Shown here: positions 36,407 through 48,174 of the stretch, one piece after another | Numbering within the stretch: position 1 is the first letter of the stretch | Layout: the number at the start of each line of letters is the position of its first letter | Assembly: GCF_963678975.1 (NCBI RefSeq) | Contig: NC_089273.1 | Span: forward strand, 31,620,973-31,684,972 | Reading direction: 5' to 3' | Length of the DNA: 64,000 nucleotides | DNA from: Dysidea avara | Taxonomy: Eukaryota > Porifera > Demospongiae > Dictyoceratida > Dysideidae | Translations under genes and position numbers: made by a program | The notes under the pieces: generated by a model | Told to the model about the DNA's origin: nothing | Seen by the model: the letters and a program-made list of their open reading frames with translations, nothing else | The model's database searches: none

Positions 36407-39366
36407 TACCAGGCGCGCGCCTGGTTTACTGAAATTGTTTTCGTAAAAGTGTGTGTATGTACCTATCTACCTATCTATGTTTGTCCGTACGCACCCACGT
36501 GGGCAAAATCATTAAATAATGGTAAAAGCAGCTTTTACGTAAGAAGTAAAAGCGAAATGAAGCCTGTATTAAACTTCTACACAGGTGAACTTTGGTTTCT
36601 TTTCGGCAGACTGAAATAAGGGTGTGGCAACTTTTCTCAGGCTTTGTAAACTACCTTCCGTTTGAGGTTTTCAGGCGCTTAACAATTGGAAAACAATAAT
36701 GCAGGCCTTGTACACTACCAGGAATAGCCTATCGCTTCGAGTTGAAAGGGGGCGTATCCCTTATGTACGCGAACGAAAATGAAGAGCAGCTATGAGGCTT
36801 TGTCGAGAGAATTTGTGGGAAAAAACACGATAGTCTAACTATAAAACAGTTTAGAAGATACTTCTGTGCGTAATATGTTGGTTAAAGCGGTTTGTTTAAC
36901 TAGCGCTTCCTTAGCTAGGGTCCGCAACGTGAAATTTCGACCTCCGAGAATCAACAACCAAACCACCCACAAATGCTAGGCTAGGTACCACTTAGAAAAT
37001 GCCAGATTGGAATTATTTTTCATTAACGTCTTGCCGTGCAAATCGGCGAATATCTTTACAAACTACGAGATTTTTTGCTATATCTTCAAGGAAATGTCTT
37101 TTAAAGCTACAATACGCACTCTCAACCTTTCCTACTAACTGTACTCTAAACTAAAACCATCAGTGGCTATATTGTCTGGAGAAATTTCCAGCCGCAACAT
37201 CGCGAAAACGAATTTTCGGACTCGGAAAAAGGTTCGATGCCGCTGGAGCACACAGCAGCGATGTCAAAGTAACCCTCCCAGGTCAAACTGGTCTGGCATG
37301 ATTCCAACTACTACTACACCAAATATCATCGAATTCCAAAATTGTTTGCCATATGACTGAGCACGACGGGAGTCAAGAATTCGTCAAAAATGCCGATTTT
37401 ATTCACTTACAGGAACTTTTGCTAGCCAGATGTGCTAGTTTACTTCTCAAAAGCTTGCTAGACCCATAGCCAGTAGCCTTCATTCATAGGGTTAGTATGA
37501 CAGCTCTTCTAGCGACCTCAAAATTCACCAAATGCCAATATCGACGAATTTTGCCGATATCGATCAATTTACACCGCGTTAAACAAATCTTGCACACCAA
37601 ACGTGATACTTTGCCTCTCTAAAGTCATGCTGCATTCTTGTTTAATTATATTTGTCCATAGGGTCGCACTGGCGGCTCCATTATCAGGACCAAAATCCAT
37701 CAAAATGTTCATTTCATCATTTGTCGTCAGTTTTAGGAAGTTTTACAAGTCAAACATGCAGGTTTGCCTCTCTACATCTTCTGGACTATTCAATCACTTT
37801 TGCGGGTCTGTGTAAGCAGCTTTCTTCAGTCTCTTGGAAATGACAGAGCACAACAATTGGGTGCAACCATCAATACCACTTACTGCTAATTTTATAAACC
37901 AGCGAAATATTACATAACCCAAATGGAGTTAGTCTAGTCATAGACAGTAACTTATATCCTCCGTACCCTATGGTCTAGTTCTAAATATCCAGCCTTCGGT
38001 ACTCTACACGAATGGAAATTTCGATTGTGGTTTTCGCTAATCATTTGCATTTCGGTAATCATTTGTATAAAGATATATAGTGCAATATTTGGAGCTAGGC
38101 TAACACCGTTTGTGCTCTGTTACATTTCTGCTGGTTTTCCTTCATCAATCGTGCGTGGAATCAATGAAATAAAATAAGCAGCTGTATAAGTGGTATTGAT
38201 GGTTGCACCCAATTGGCGTGCTCTGTCATTTCCAAGAGACTAGAAAGCTGCCTATACAGACCGGCGGAGGTAATTGAATGGTCCAGCAAGGATGTAGAGA
38301 GGCATACCAGTATGTTTGACTTCTACAACTGACGACAAATGGTGAGATGGGCATTTCGATGGATTTTGGCTCCAATAAAGAGCTGTCAGTGCCACCATAT
38401 GGACGAATATAACTAAACAAGGATGCAGCACAACTTTAGAGTGGTTATGCATCATGTGTGGTGTGCAAGATTTGTTTAACACGGTGTAAATTGGTCAATA
38501 TCGGCAAAATTCATCGATATCAACATTTGGTGGATTTTTAGGTCACTAGAAGAGCCGCCAGACCAACCCTATGAATGAAGGCTACTGGCTATGGGTCTAG
38601 CAAGCTTTTGAGAAGTAAACTAGCACATCTGGCTAGCAAAAGTTCCTGTAAGTGAATAAAATCGGCATTTTTGACGAATTCTTGACTCCCGTCGAGCTCA
38701 GTCATATGGCAAACAATTTTGGAATTTGATAATATTTGGTGTGGTAGTAGTTGGACCCATGCCAAACCAATTTGACCTGGGAGGGTTACTTTGTCATTGC
38801 TGCTGTGTGCTCCAGCAGCATCGAAACTTTTTTCGAGTCCGAAATTTTGTTTTCGCAATGCTTCGGCTGGAAATTGCTCCCGACAATGCAGCCACTGATG
38901 GTTTTAGTTTAGAGTAAAGTTAGTAAGAAAGGTTGAGAGTGCGTATTGTAGCTTTAAAAGACATTTCCTTGAAGATATAGAAAACTTTCATAATTTGTAA
39001 ACACATTCGCCGATTTGCACGACAAGACGTTAATGAAAAATAACGCCAATCTGGAATTTTCTAAGTGGTACCTAGCCTAGCATTTCTGGGTGGTTTGGTT
39101 GTTGATTCTCGGAGGTCGAAATTTCACGTTGCGGACCCTACCTTAGCAGTGCATAGCAACGTAATTGAACGAATTACAAAAATTTCATGAATTACGAAAT
39201 ACGAGAATTAGCTAATAATACTATTGTACAACCAAAACTACCCTATTGCAAAATAGTACTACACAGTTGGTTAATTCATAGTAGCATATACTATCTATGG
39301 TTAATTCCAGATGAATCAGATAACTGCATGGCGCCTGGTTTTTAGAGGTAGCACAACATCAATTTG
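36407..39366. mobile_element. Insert in beta-3 with TTTTTA target duplication
   Basis: Beta-2 reads CAAATCTTTTTTACTACAG without interruption. Beta-3 has TTTTTA at 36401-36406, then foreign DNA starting TACCAGGCGCGCGCCTGG, and TTTTTA again at 39367-39372. The left end is a GC palindrome, and GCGCCTGG recurs at 39331-39338. Everything between came in as one or more insertions, including the giant foldback 36916-39140. No coding region. Confidence 0.65.
36916..39140. mobile_element. Giant foldback element with arms of about 1 kb
   Basis: TAGGGTCCGCAACGTGAAAT at 36916 is mirrored by ATTTCACGTTGCGGACCCTA ending at 39140. The two arms (about 36916-37895 and 38189-39140) stay inverted copies throughout with scattered mismatches and some indels, around a unique loop of about 290 bp. 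CCTTAGC at 36909-36915 recurs at 39141-39147 as a perfect 7-bp flanking duplication. No frame looks coding. The TAGGG start resembles hAT ends, but a 7-bp duplication is atypical, so the class is open. Confidence 0.85.
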
Positions 39367-40094
39367 TTTTTACTACAGAAAAGAGGAAGAGTAAAATTTT
39401 TTGATTGTTTTGTATAGTCCATATTTCTGTTTGAACAATGTCACTGGAAAAAAGGATTCAAACTGTAAAATCACAGAGATAAGCATTCTAATGGCTACTG
39501 AATGCACTACAGTGTGGATTGTTAAGTAGTTGAATATTCCCCAGGGTGACTTGAAACATAACTGACATCTCTACAGGGTGACATGTTACAGGTAGCTAAA
39601 CTCTTCACAGTTCACACACAGAGATCTGCAATGTAGTTGAACTCTCACCTTAGTAACTTGCAACGTAGCTGAATCTCCTTTGGGGTGGCCTGATGTAACA
39701 AAGCTGAACGTTCTATGGGTGTGACCAGTATTGTAGCTGAACTTTGTTCAGGGTGATTCATAACTTAGCTGAGCTCTCTACAGGGTGACCTGTTTATAGT
39801 TGAAATCTCTATAATTATGGTGACTGGATTGCTACTGAATTCTCTTTGTAGCTTAGCAGAATTCTAGATTTGTTTGTAGCTGAGCTCTCACTGATAAAGC
39901 TGAAAAGTTAACAGCCTATTGGTTTTCCCCTTTAGAAACTCAAAAAAATCTAATTAGTCGGTCTTTCCTCAGTGGGTATCTGCATATGAAGTCCAGTACA
40001 TTAGTATGCTTCCCTTTCTGTGTATTGATGCAGCTTATTAGTTTAATTGACTGTCATTATCATGTAATTATTCCATTGTAAATGCTGCAAACAT

Positions 40095-41240
40095 TCAAGC
40101 CATATTGTGGAGGGCACTTCACGACACATTACCGTGTGTCTTGATCAAAAGATTAAGAAGAAAAATACGACAAAAATATTATAGACTTTGAAGGCTTATA
40201 TCTCAGTGATGGATGGCTGCAGCCTGTAAAAAGTTCACTTACAAAATAATAAGTCATGCTGTAGAGAGTTCGGCTGCAAGCAAGTTACCCTGTATAGAGT
40301 TCAGCTACAAGCAAGTCACTCTGTAGAGAGTTCAGCAACAAATAAATCATCCTGCAGAGTATTATACTATTCAGTGATAGTGAACAGGAACAGCAAAAAA
40401 CTGTTTTGTGTAGCAAACTAAACTATATGCGCTTGTTTAATCAATCGTAAGTCATTAATGCAACCATATAAGGATTAAGAAGTTCTCTTATTCTGTACAC
40501 AATAAATGGTTAAAGCATCTTTAATAGCCTACATAGTTATGTATATTTGCTATGCTTGCATACGAACAAGGAGGCTATAGATAATAATGATAAAGTTATG
40601 TTACATTTCTATGTAAACAAACACACATTTGTTGATTGCTGGTACAAACATAAAATAAATTGAGCATTAATCATGCAGGTTTGAGGCCGCCAGGTCCAGT
40701 TATGGATTTTTTCTCCTTTCTCCTCCTTCTCAAATATACTTTCTGTAACAACTTTAAAGGATCAGGTGTCCTACAGTCCTTCAGCACTTGTACTGTAAAG
40801 CCTCAATAAAATTAATAAAAATAATTTTAAAAAATGGATTTATATGTGGGTGATATAAATACAGTGATAATTATGAACAGTTTTGGCATTCCTTTGTAAA
40901 GGAGATAAATTTAATGTGATCGTTCGAGAGAAAATCCAACTTGCATAATCCTGCTATTTCATTATATTGATTTATGATATAAAATGCATTTTACTAAGAA
41001 ACACATCGTGAAGCAACATATATTCTAAACCAAATTTACTCTGTATTAGTGTTCCAATAAAATGTAAGGGACCATTTTCCCTTATTTGATCACATAAGGT
41101 AAGCATATGTACAGGAGTAATGCACTAGTTTTTGAAATGCATGGAAAGTTAATAACGTGAAGAGTTTCATGGCAGGGTGTATGTATCATATGACATATTT
41201 ATTGGTCAATAGGTTAAACAATATGTCATTGTATAATGAC
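40095..41240. repeat. Beta-3 tail and 3' flank of Ig cassette 9
   Basis: Terminal-hairpin region at 40111, reversed minisatellite units at 40255-40350, then sequence parallel to 7450-8820. No gene seen. Confidence 0.6.
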
Positions 41241-41244
41241 TAAC

Positions 41245-42142
41245 CTATTACAGTAATTTCAGCATAGTAAGAGAAACCCTCATCACTGTCATTGTTCACT
41301 ACACATCGGTAGTTACCAGCATCTTCTGGTGTTAAGTTAACAATAGTGAGAGTTTTAGTGTTAACTCCAGTAGCACCAGATGGAATACTACCATCCTGCC
41401 TCTCCCAATAATATGATGTAGCTTCTATTGCTTCACAAGTTAGTGACAAATGATCAGTGGCACTTGATATGGTAACCACTTCACTACTTGGATGAGTAGT
41501 GATCTTAGGTTTTGTTTCTATCATGAAAATTCATAATTGGATTTCAAATACACATCAACTAACTTAATTCAGAACTATTAGATGTAACACAATCTCCATA
41601 CTCATTCTTAATCACACACTCATAGGTTCCACCATCATCCTTTGTCACACTATCAATAGTGAGAGTATTACTAGTCTCTCCATTAATATCTTCTCCATTG
41701 TGTCTCCACTGGTAACTGAAGTTCTCCTTCCCTACACCACTCACCCTGGTAGTGAACTTGACAGGTTGTGTAACCTCTACACTTTGACTGGATGGATGCA
41801 CAGTTACCTCTGGTAGACCTGTATACCAAAGTGTTCATCATCACATAGTTAACATGTAACGCTTAATGGTCATACCAGTAACTGTTAGTTTAGCTGGATT
41901 TGATGTGACACTACCTCCATCATTACTAATAGTACAAGTGTAGGTGTTATCATCAGATGACCTCACATCTGGGATCACCAGGGTATTGGTGTTTATACCA
42001 GTCACTTTACTAGGAAATGATCCTGATCCAATTGTCCACTGGTACTTCACATTATCACCAGTAGCAGAACACTTGAATATGGCTAGTTGTGTGATACCAA
42101 CACTTTGTGATGATGATTGTGCTAATACCTCCGGAGATTTCA
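41245..42142 (-). CDS. Ig cassette 9, most divergent exon C
   Basis: Exons C 42142-41876, B 41818-41564, A 41517-41245; standard lengths, all phase 1. This is the first cassette in transcript order. Its exon C differs from the other eight in the N-terminal half (KSPEVLAQSSSQSVGITQLA and FKCSATGDNVKYQW), while its second half matches them, as expected if the 3' part has been homogenised by conversion. Its upstream flank is also unlike the others, so this may be the ancestral 5' border of the array. The acceptor is TTATTATAG. Exon B starts VHPSSQ. No further Ig exon is recognisable 5' of it within the window. Confidence 0.85.
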
Positions 42143-42471
42143 CTATAATAATATTATACACAATACAATAGTTCTAAAAACTCAGTAGTATTTTGCATGT
42201 GCATGGTAGTTAAATTTAATCAAGTAGCGTGTACACCCAAAACAACTAAGTTGTAAACAATGGTGTGATTTTCAAAAAAAAAGAAGAGTTTTATGAAATC
42301 AGCAGAGCTGCCTGTAATATGATGTAAATTTAACAACAATTCTTAATGTTTTCAATATTAACATTCATTTACATATAGCTACCACTTTTGAATTCAAACT
42401 TTTTATTACCAGTGTTGGTTGGACTCATTATGTTTATTAAAAAGTAATATATTATTTATTAGACTCTATTT

Positions 42472-42905
42472 AGGCTGTTTTGGTTGGGTAATAAATCCAC
42501 CTTGCTTTCTAATATACTCCACGCCTTCAGGCACAATATAATTATAACATATGCTCAAAGTCTAGGTTTATCCAATTGCTATGCATTGTTCACATGCAGT
42601 GATTTAACGAGCGCGATTATTTTGTCACATAAGGAAGCATAGTTGCCATGGCGCTATATAGTATTATCGCAAGAAAACCAGCTGCTTTTTCCAAGCCTAC
42701 AGCAGAAACAGCCGTGGATGAGGTAAGTAATCTGAGTGTAATGTGAAATAGAGTCTAAAGCAGTTATATGGGTACAAGGTGGAGTCTATGAAATTTATAA
42801 ATCCTCAGGCCCTTAGTAGTGTCCTCGCTTCACTCGTGCGCTACAGCCCGGGCCTTCAGATTTATAAATTTCATAGACTCCACATTGTGCCTGTATAACT
42901 ATTAT
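42472..42905. mobile_element. Repeat X2, with captured exon-like segment
   Basis: Second copy of the X element: GACTCTATTTAGGCTG start, ATAACTATTAT end, and TTA at 42469-42471 and 42906-42908. The same internal inverted repeats are present. It lies upstream of Ig cassette 9 on the minus-strand gene map. Confidence 0.8.
42648..42722 (+). other. Exon-like segment in X2 (ATG, 25 codons, consensus donor)
   Basis: GCCATGG at 42646-42652 gives a Kozak-like start for an open frame MALYSIIARKPAAFSKPTAE ending TAVDE, directly followed by a textbook donor GAG|GTAAGT. It looks like the first coding exon of a host gene carried inside the repeat. The X1 copy (from 25238) has lost 4 nt and the donor GT. 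I do not recognise the peptide. Confidence 0.45.
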
Positions 42906-42909
42906 TTAG

Positions 42910-43740
42910 TCATTACTACAGCACAAAGTAATTCATTATGGTTATATGCTAGACTACTAATATATTATTACTTTTATGAGATGTCTAATTAAAATTGCTA
43001 GAAATTCAGCTGCCTTGTCTTCTTAGACCTGAGTCAAATACGTGCCCAAAATACTTTCAAGATTTTACCTATTATGCTCTTCAGGATTTTCATTTTACAT
43101 GTATGCCTGCATTATGCTCCTAACATACAATTATCTTGGAATATTTTAATCAGTAAAAGCACTATTAGAGTATTTTACTATAAAGTGACTGTTCTATTAG
43201 TCTAGAGAGCATTGATTTTTGTACAATGCATTTGAGTGCTCTTTGCAGTTTGCATTTACACCGAGTGCTTTATTAGAGATTGTTGATCTAATTTCAAGCA
43301 ATTAAGCTCGGTAGTTTGAAATCATGCTAGCATCATGCTGGTAAAGCACTCTAGCCTATTTTTCCTTTTATTATGCTGACATTTTGATGCAGGCCTATAG
43401 TCTTAATCCAGCTGTATCTTGGCTGCAGAACCTATTATAGCTACAACTTACAACTTAACATGTGTTCAACTTGTGTTAACCATATTATTTAGCCTGTCAA
43501 CACTTTGATCAACATGAACTATTAAGGTCACATGATTAGATTAATGATGCTCACTTATTAGAATAGTGTCAGCTATGTGATGGTTGTTTCATGGATTATT
43601 GACCATGTGTAGAGAGTGTGCATACTATGTTTTTAATATAGTCAGCCAGTTATTGACAAGTTATACTTTAACAAGGTAGTATTATTGCAGTACTGCACTA
43701 CTGCACTACAAGAGTAACACATTACATTCACAAAGTAATG
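42910..43740. other. No gene recognised upstream of Ig cassette 9
   Basis: This is where a 5' exon of the Ig gene might be expected. I see no signal-peptide frame with a phase 1 donor on the minus strand. A TATTAGAGTA box pair lies at 43163-43201. Confidence 0.4.
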
Positions 43741-43744
43741 ATAT

Positions 43745-44000
43745 TACTAACTGTCTGAAGGCATTAGTTAGTCAGTCAGTCATCCATTCAGTCAGGCAGT
43801 AGAAAATTCGCTATTTTTTAAATCCTGTAGCAACTTTTTGGAAGCATTTCAGGTCATATTGAAAGCACTTATGTGTTTGGTTATACCTAACCAATAATGC
43901 CAAGGTGCCATGAAGATATTGTGAGGCTGGTTTTAGAGTGATATTTTGGCCAAACCTTCATGATCCTTAATATACAGTACTACCATGCTGTATGATATAA
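43745..44000. repeat. GATCCCTAATATA-ended dispersed repeat
   Basis: TCAGTCAGTCATCCATTCAG, GGTTATACCTAACCAATAAT, GAGGCTGGTTTTAGAGTGAT and CATGATCCTTAATATACAGT. Confidence 0.6.
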
Positions 44001-44089
44001 GCTCAGTCACTAAATACTGCAAAGATCCCTTAAGAACAGACAAAAAGTAAATATTACAGTACCGTCCAGCTACTGTACATCTAGTTCTA

Positions 44090-44955
44090 AAATATGGTAG
44101 AATGTAAAAGCAAGTAACTACAGGCCTATAAGTTTAACATCACTAGTTTGTAAATCCCTGAAGTGACTAATTCAGGAAAAAATGATGCAATGCCTTCTGG
44201 AAAACAGTATGACTACTCACATGGCTTTTTCCTAAGAAATCTTGTTTCACGAACCCATTAGAAACTTTTGAATTATGGACAGATGCAGTGGGCTCACGTT
44301 TGGTGTTAATGTGGTCCAGCTGGATTACAGCAAAGTCTTTCATTCAGCACCTCATCTTTGACTTATTGGAAAATGGAATACGGGTAAATGTTTAGAAAGT
44401 TTTTTGCATGATTGATCCAAAATAGTAGTACTAAATGGAACAGAGTCTCAGTTATTTAGTGAGAATACAGAGATGGGCAACTAAGCTTGTAGTTGCTCTA
44501 GCTAATGAGTCAAGACTGAAAGAACTTGGAATTTATTCTTTTTGCTGCTGAAGAAATTGTGGTGACCTTATCGAGACATATAAACCACTGAAAAGTTACT
44601 GTGATATTGACTAGTTGAAATTATTTACACCTACATAACCCCATCACCCACACAAGTGGTCACCATCTGAAGCTCTATAAACACCAATGTGGACTGCAAC
44701 TAAGAACTAACTTTTTACCCCAAAGGGCTTGTAAATCAATGGAACTGTGTATCAGTTGAAGTGGCTTCATATCAGCTCTAGACGACTTGTGGCTTGTCAC
44801 AGGATAAGGATATGGACAAATGCTTAGTACCTAAATTTCTGTTTTTGTATCAACTTGTATGTATATCCATTAAACTATCAATAGAAATAAAAGTGTGGGA
44901 TACCTTAACTTACGTCAACATGATGTTTTTTTATAAATAATAATAATAATAATGG
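44090..44955 (+). pseudogene. Degraded LINE reverse-transcriptase fragment
   Basis: Pieces of reverse transcriptase are visible in shifting + frames: a VQLDYSKVFHSAPHL block corresponding to the D-x-SKAFD motif of the active-site region, then RRWATKLVVALANESRLKEL and CGDLIETYKPL, typical of the ORF2 C-terminus. The (AAT)n tail is at 44936-44954. Several stops and frameshifts show old decay. Confidence 0.75.
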
Positions 44956-45128
44956 AATTGTGACATCATTATAAGGGAGAAAAACTGATTACTACGATAA
45001 AACACTATAACAATGGCTATAACTAATTACCAACAGCCAATTCTTTGCTATAGAAACCTGGTTTTGCAGCTAAATAAAGCCTAAGATTAAGTCTGTGATA
45101 ATGTGATACTCTAGAATGGCTATCATGT

Positions 45129-45134
45129 TTTATT
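45129..45134 (-). terminator. AATAAA poly(A) signal candidate
   Basis: AATAAA on the minus strand, 22 nt past the stop codon of the possible terminal exon of the CH2 gene. The hexamer is common in AT-rich DNA, so its weight comes only from its position. Confidence 0.3.
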
Positions 45135-45155
45135 AGTGAGTGTTAAAAATCATTA

Positions 45156-45332
45156 TTATACCATGCAGTGTGTTAACTTCAAACTATTACACAGTAGAGG
45201 AATCACATCATAAGATAAACGAGGCAAATAATAACGTTCATGGCATTCACCATTATGTGCTGCAGTTGTATCAACATAATCCACTGATGTCTCCTTCATT
45301 AGCTCTTGGTGTGATGTGTTTGGAGGATCTTT
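45156..45332 (-). CDS. Possible terminal exon after the CH2 exons
   Basis: An acceptor with a good pyrimidine tract (TTTGTCAATTTCCAG) opens a frame of 58 codons and a TAA. It starts in phase 0, which fits the phase 0 end of the CH2 exon at 46850. The peptide begins KDPPNTSHQELMKETSVDYV and resembles nothing I recognise. An AATAAA lies 22 nt after the stop. If correct, the intron is 1517 nt and the protein ends soon after CH2. The evidence is only splice-site quality, phase match and the poly(A) signal; an internal GT at GCACATAATG|GTGAAT would allow a shorter internal exon instead. Confidence 0.35.
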   Translation of the reverse strand, partial: KDPPNTSHQELMKETSVDYVDTTAAHNGECHERYYLPRLSYDVIPLLCNSLKLTHCMV

Positions 45333-45739
45333 CTGGAAATTGACAAACAGAATGCATACATCACTGCTTGAAGTATCTTAGTTTACTACAGTGGTATATC
45401 CCCAGTATATGGAACAGTTAATTGTTTGTTATTTTAGTAGTTTTCAGTAAACCCGCATTCACTGATGTTTTACTGAGAGTTTAAAACTTAGTAAAATAAT
45501 TATGTTCCATATACTTAAGTTTACTGACACTTTACTATCAGTATAACTACAGTAAGGCATCTTAACAAATTAGTAAACTAAGAACCTTCAAGCAGTGCAT
45601 GTACACAATCACAATGAAACACAATGGGGCACAAGGGAGGGGTCCATAATGTGTGCATTGCATGTACTGTAGTATGCCAAACAGTACCAGACAGGTTGAA
45701 GTAACACCAAAAATCAAGCCCATAGCCAGGATGCGGCTC

Positions 45740-46255
45740 CCAAAAAGCCATGACGAAAAAAGATGCAAAATCCAAGGTAGTGGCTAAGAAATGGCTGCAA
45801 TGGTAGGTTAATGGTAAAAGTTTTAATAATGACAATTCAGGTGAATTTATGTTACCTCCTCCAAGTTTCACTATAAGACTCAGCATCTGAATTGTTGGCT
45901 CCAAATCTCTTTCTCCTTTCGATAGTCAAAAAAGACGGGTAAAAAGAAGCTCCCAAGCTGGAAATAGGCTAACTTTGGAGTATACAAATGAAGTGAAATC
46001 TAATCCAAAACAGCCAAGCTGTAAAAAAAGGTGTGCCATTATTAAAATTTTTACCATTAACCTATAATCACAGCCATTTCTTAGCTGCCACCATGGATTT
46101 CACATCTTTTTCACTCGCAATTCTTTTACTTGTATATCATACTTTTATTTGAATAAAATTCCACAATTTAAATATAATATTATCTTCTCTACAGGCTTGT
46201 TTGTAGATGAACTTTCTGCAGAGTGACTAGTCTCTACAGCGTAACTTATTTGTAA
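45740..46255. repeat. Rearranged alpha-type head and minisatellite relic
   Basis: Left-arm sequence (GCAAAATCCAAGGTAG ... GACAATTCAGGTGAATTTA) at 45765-45850, a second start AATCCAAAACAGCCAAGCTG at 46002, and right-arm sequence ATTAAAATTTTTACCATTAA at 46040-46110 occur in scrambled order. A few minisatellite units remain at 46190-46255. An old, rearranged copy lying in an intron of the CH2 gene model. Confidence 0.6.
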
Positions 46256-46495
46256 CCAGATTTGCGAAAACAGGTCTTCCACACACATCCAATTCACCAA
46301 ATTTGACGGTTTGCAACTTCAGTTTGGAAAAGACTATTGACTTGAAATTTGGTCAGAAGTGGGCACCAACGTAAGGTAATTACTGACAAAAATTTTAAGT
46401 TTACATGTTACTTGAATACCAAATTATGGTCTGTCACGTTTATGGAATCAGACATGTGTGGAAGACCCCTTTTCACAAATCCAGTCACATTAATT
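46255..46495. mobile_element. Related inverted-repeat relic
   Basis: ACCAGATTTGCGAAAACAGG, then TCTTCCACACA at the left, is mirrored by TGTGTGGAAGACC ... CACAAATCCAGTCAC at the right. Ends are similar to the GTGACTGGATTT family but with substitutions and no clear duplication. Confidence 0.6.
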
Positions 46496-46849
46496 TTGTA
46501 GCTGATCTCTGTACAGGGTTCAAGGGGCAAGGCTACGGGACAGTTGAGTGCTGTAGACCTTCAGCTTTTGTGTTGTGAAGTTTTTAAAAATAAATAAATG
46601 CTCACTATAGGTGTACTTGACTACAAAGTAGCTTGGGTTTGTACATGGGATGCTTTCAATAGTGTTTCTATTACTTTTATAGTATATATCACTCCAGTGA
46701 AATACCTGTATTATAGACATGCAATTGATTGATATCAATACTTGTATTATCGGTACCATTTTCAAGGTATATCTGTACATGTACAGCCCTACTAAAATAG
46801 ATGCAATACAAACACAGTGCACACACACACACGTACAAACTAAATTCAC

Positions 46850-47857
46850 CTTAGAGAAGTAATGATGGTAGGATGCAACATAGGTCATGATGGACATCTC
46901 ATCTGGTTCTTCAATATCAATATCTGTTAAGGTATTATATGTGATCTGCTGAGCAAAAACTCGACTTGCTTGGATAATTCTATTTTTTAGATAAATGCCA
47001 TTGAAATACAAAAAGTATGATCTACAAAAATAATTTAATGCATATTTTAATCGCTCCAGTAAACTGTGAAGGAAGGAATACATGAGTTGAGGTACTGTAT
47101 CTATTACACTACTAGATTTGCCTCTTCATGGAAAGTAAAAAATAATGGTGTTTCAATTCTCTACAATAATGCAAATGTGAGGTATGTGTGCTTGTTTACA
47201 TTGCAGCCAAATGTAATTTTATCGTCGCCGTTTCTTAGCTTGATCAGCCTTCTTGCTTAATGGCATGGGTGGATACAGGCCACACACTGTACCTTGATGA
47301 ATGCCCCAGTTCATGGTGAACACAATGACACAAGTCCCAACTCAGTAGCATGTTGCAGTCATGACTTATGATCAATTTAATGAGCACCTGTAATTTATTT
47401 CCATATAGGCACTGTACAAATGGATAGTTTTGCTTTTCTTGCTGTTTATCACTATGTATAACTCCAAAAGTACTCACCAGATAAGGCTGAAACTTTAACA
47501 GCCCATTGTTTTTTGACTGGTAGACAACAAAGAAGTTGTAAAATGAAGTTAGTGAAAATGCGGGTTTTTACTCAGCGGGTCACATAAGAAATGCATAATG
47601 TTTACACAATTAATTTGATGATTAAAAGCAGCTAGACCATTATACATAACTGCCCAGTAACAAAACAAAAGAGTTTAAGAAGTATGCTTGTATATACAAA
47701 TAAACATGGTATCCACAGAAGCTACAATAGATCACCTTCAGGATCAAGTATCTGAGGTATTTCCAGTTCCTGTTCAGCCACCTTGAAGGCATTGTTGAGA
47801 TTATCCATGTGACTACTGGGACTAGCCAATAACTGGTCATATTCTATCAGGTCAGGT
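46850..47857 (-). CDS. CH2 domain exons, beta-spectrin/alpha-actinin type
   Basis: Two exons: 47857-47736 (acceptor TTTTATTGCAG, donor GTGATC) and 46923-46850 (acceptor TTAACAG, donor GTGAAT). Exon 1 starts in phase 2 and encodes PDLIEYDQLLA, then NAFKVAEQELEIPQILDPE. It ends in phase 1 and joins exon 2 to give DIDIEEPDEMSIMTYVASYH and then HYFSK. This is the conserved C-terminal half of an actin-binding CH2 domain: AF-x-VAE, the IP-x-LLDPED stretch and PDE-x-SIMTYV are family hallmarks, and YFSK points to beta-spectrin rather than filamin. The first half of CH2 and all of CH1 should lie at higher coordinates but are not recognisable to 64000. No spectrin repeats follow, so this is a small or truncated gene, or a displaced gene fragment. 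Confidence 0.8.
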
Positions 47858-47959
47858 CTGCAATAAAACAGTAATGTACACACATGGGAAAACAAGTTGA
47901 TGTTGTGCTCCTTCTAAAAACCAGGTGCCATGCAGCTTGCTAAATCCTAAACAATATAT

Positions 47960-48164
47960 GTGACTGGATTTTGGAAAAATGATCCAAATCGCACATCGAG
48001 ATAAACGGTTTTAAAGAATTCAAGTCAGCATAACTCTCCAAGGATAGCAAGCACGCGTATGAAACTTACACTAAAGATGCACCAAACGTGTAGCTATCCA
48101 CTGGTGGTGTTATTTTGATTTTTCCTGATGTGCGATTTGGATCGGTTTTGTAAAATCTGGTCAC
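47960..48164. mobile_element. ATAT-flanked inverted-repeat element, 205 bp
   Basis: GTGACTGGATTTTGGAAAAA / GATCCAAATCGCACATC left arm and its inverse (GATGTGCGATTTGGATC ... GGTCAC) right arm, with ATAT at 47956-47959 and 48165-48168. Same terminal GTGACTGGATTT and same ATAT duplication as 13445-14107, so the same transposase family probably mobilises both. It lies just 5' of the CH2 exon at 47857. Confidence 0.82.
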
Positions 48165-48174
48165 ATATTATTAA

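Noticed and set aside
36409-39338. CCAGGCGC/GCGCCTGG as the true termini of the outer insert, with an imperfect TTTTTATA/TTTTTAGA duplication
   Set aside because: Comparison with the uninterrupted beta-2 sequence places the right border at 39366 with a perfect TTTTTA duplication, which is the simpler explanation.
46520-47083. Single 187-codon minus-strand frame
   Set aside because: Only 46850-46923 is coding by homology; the rest of the frame is intron on both sides of good splice sites.
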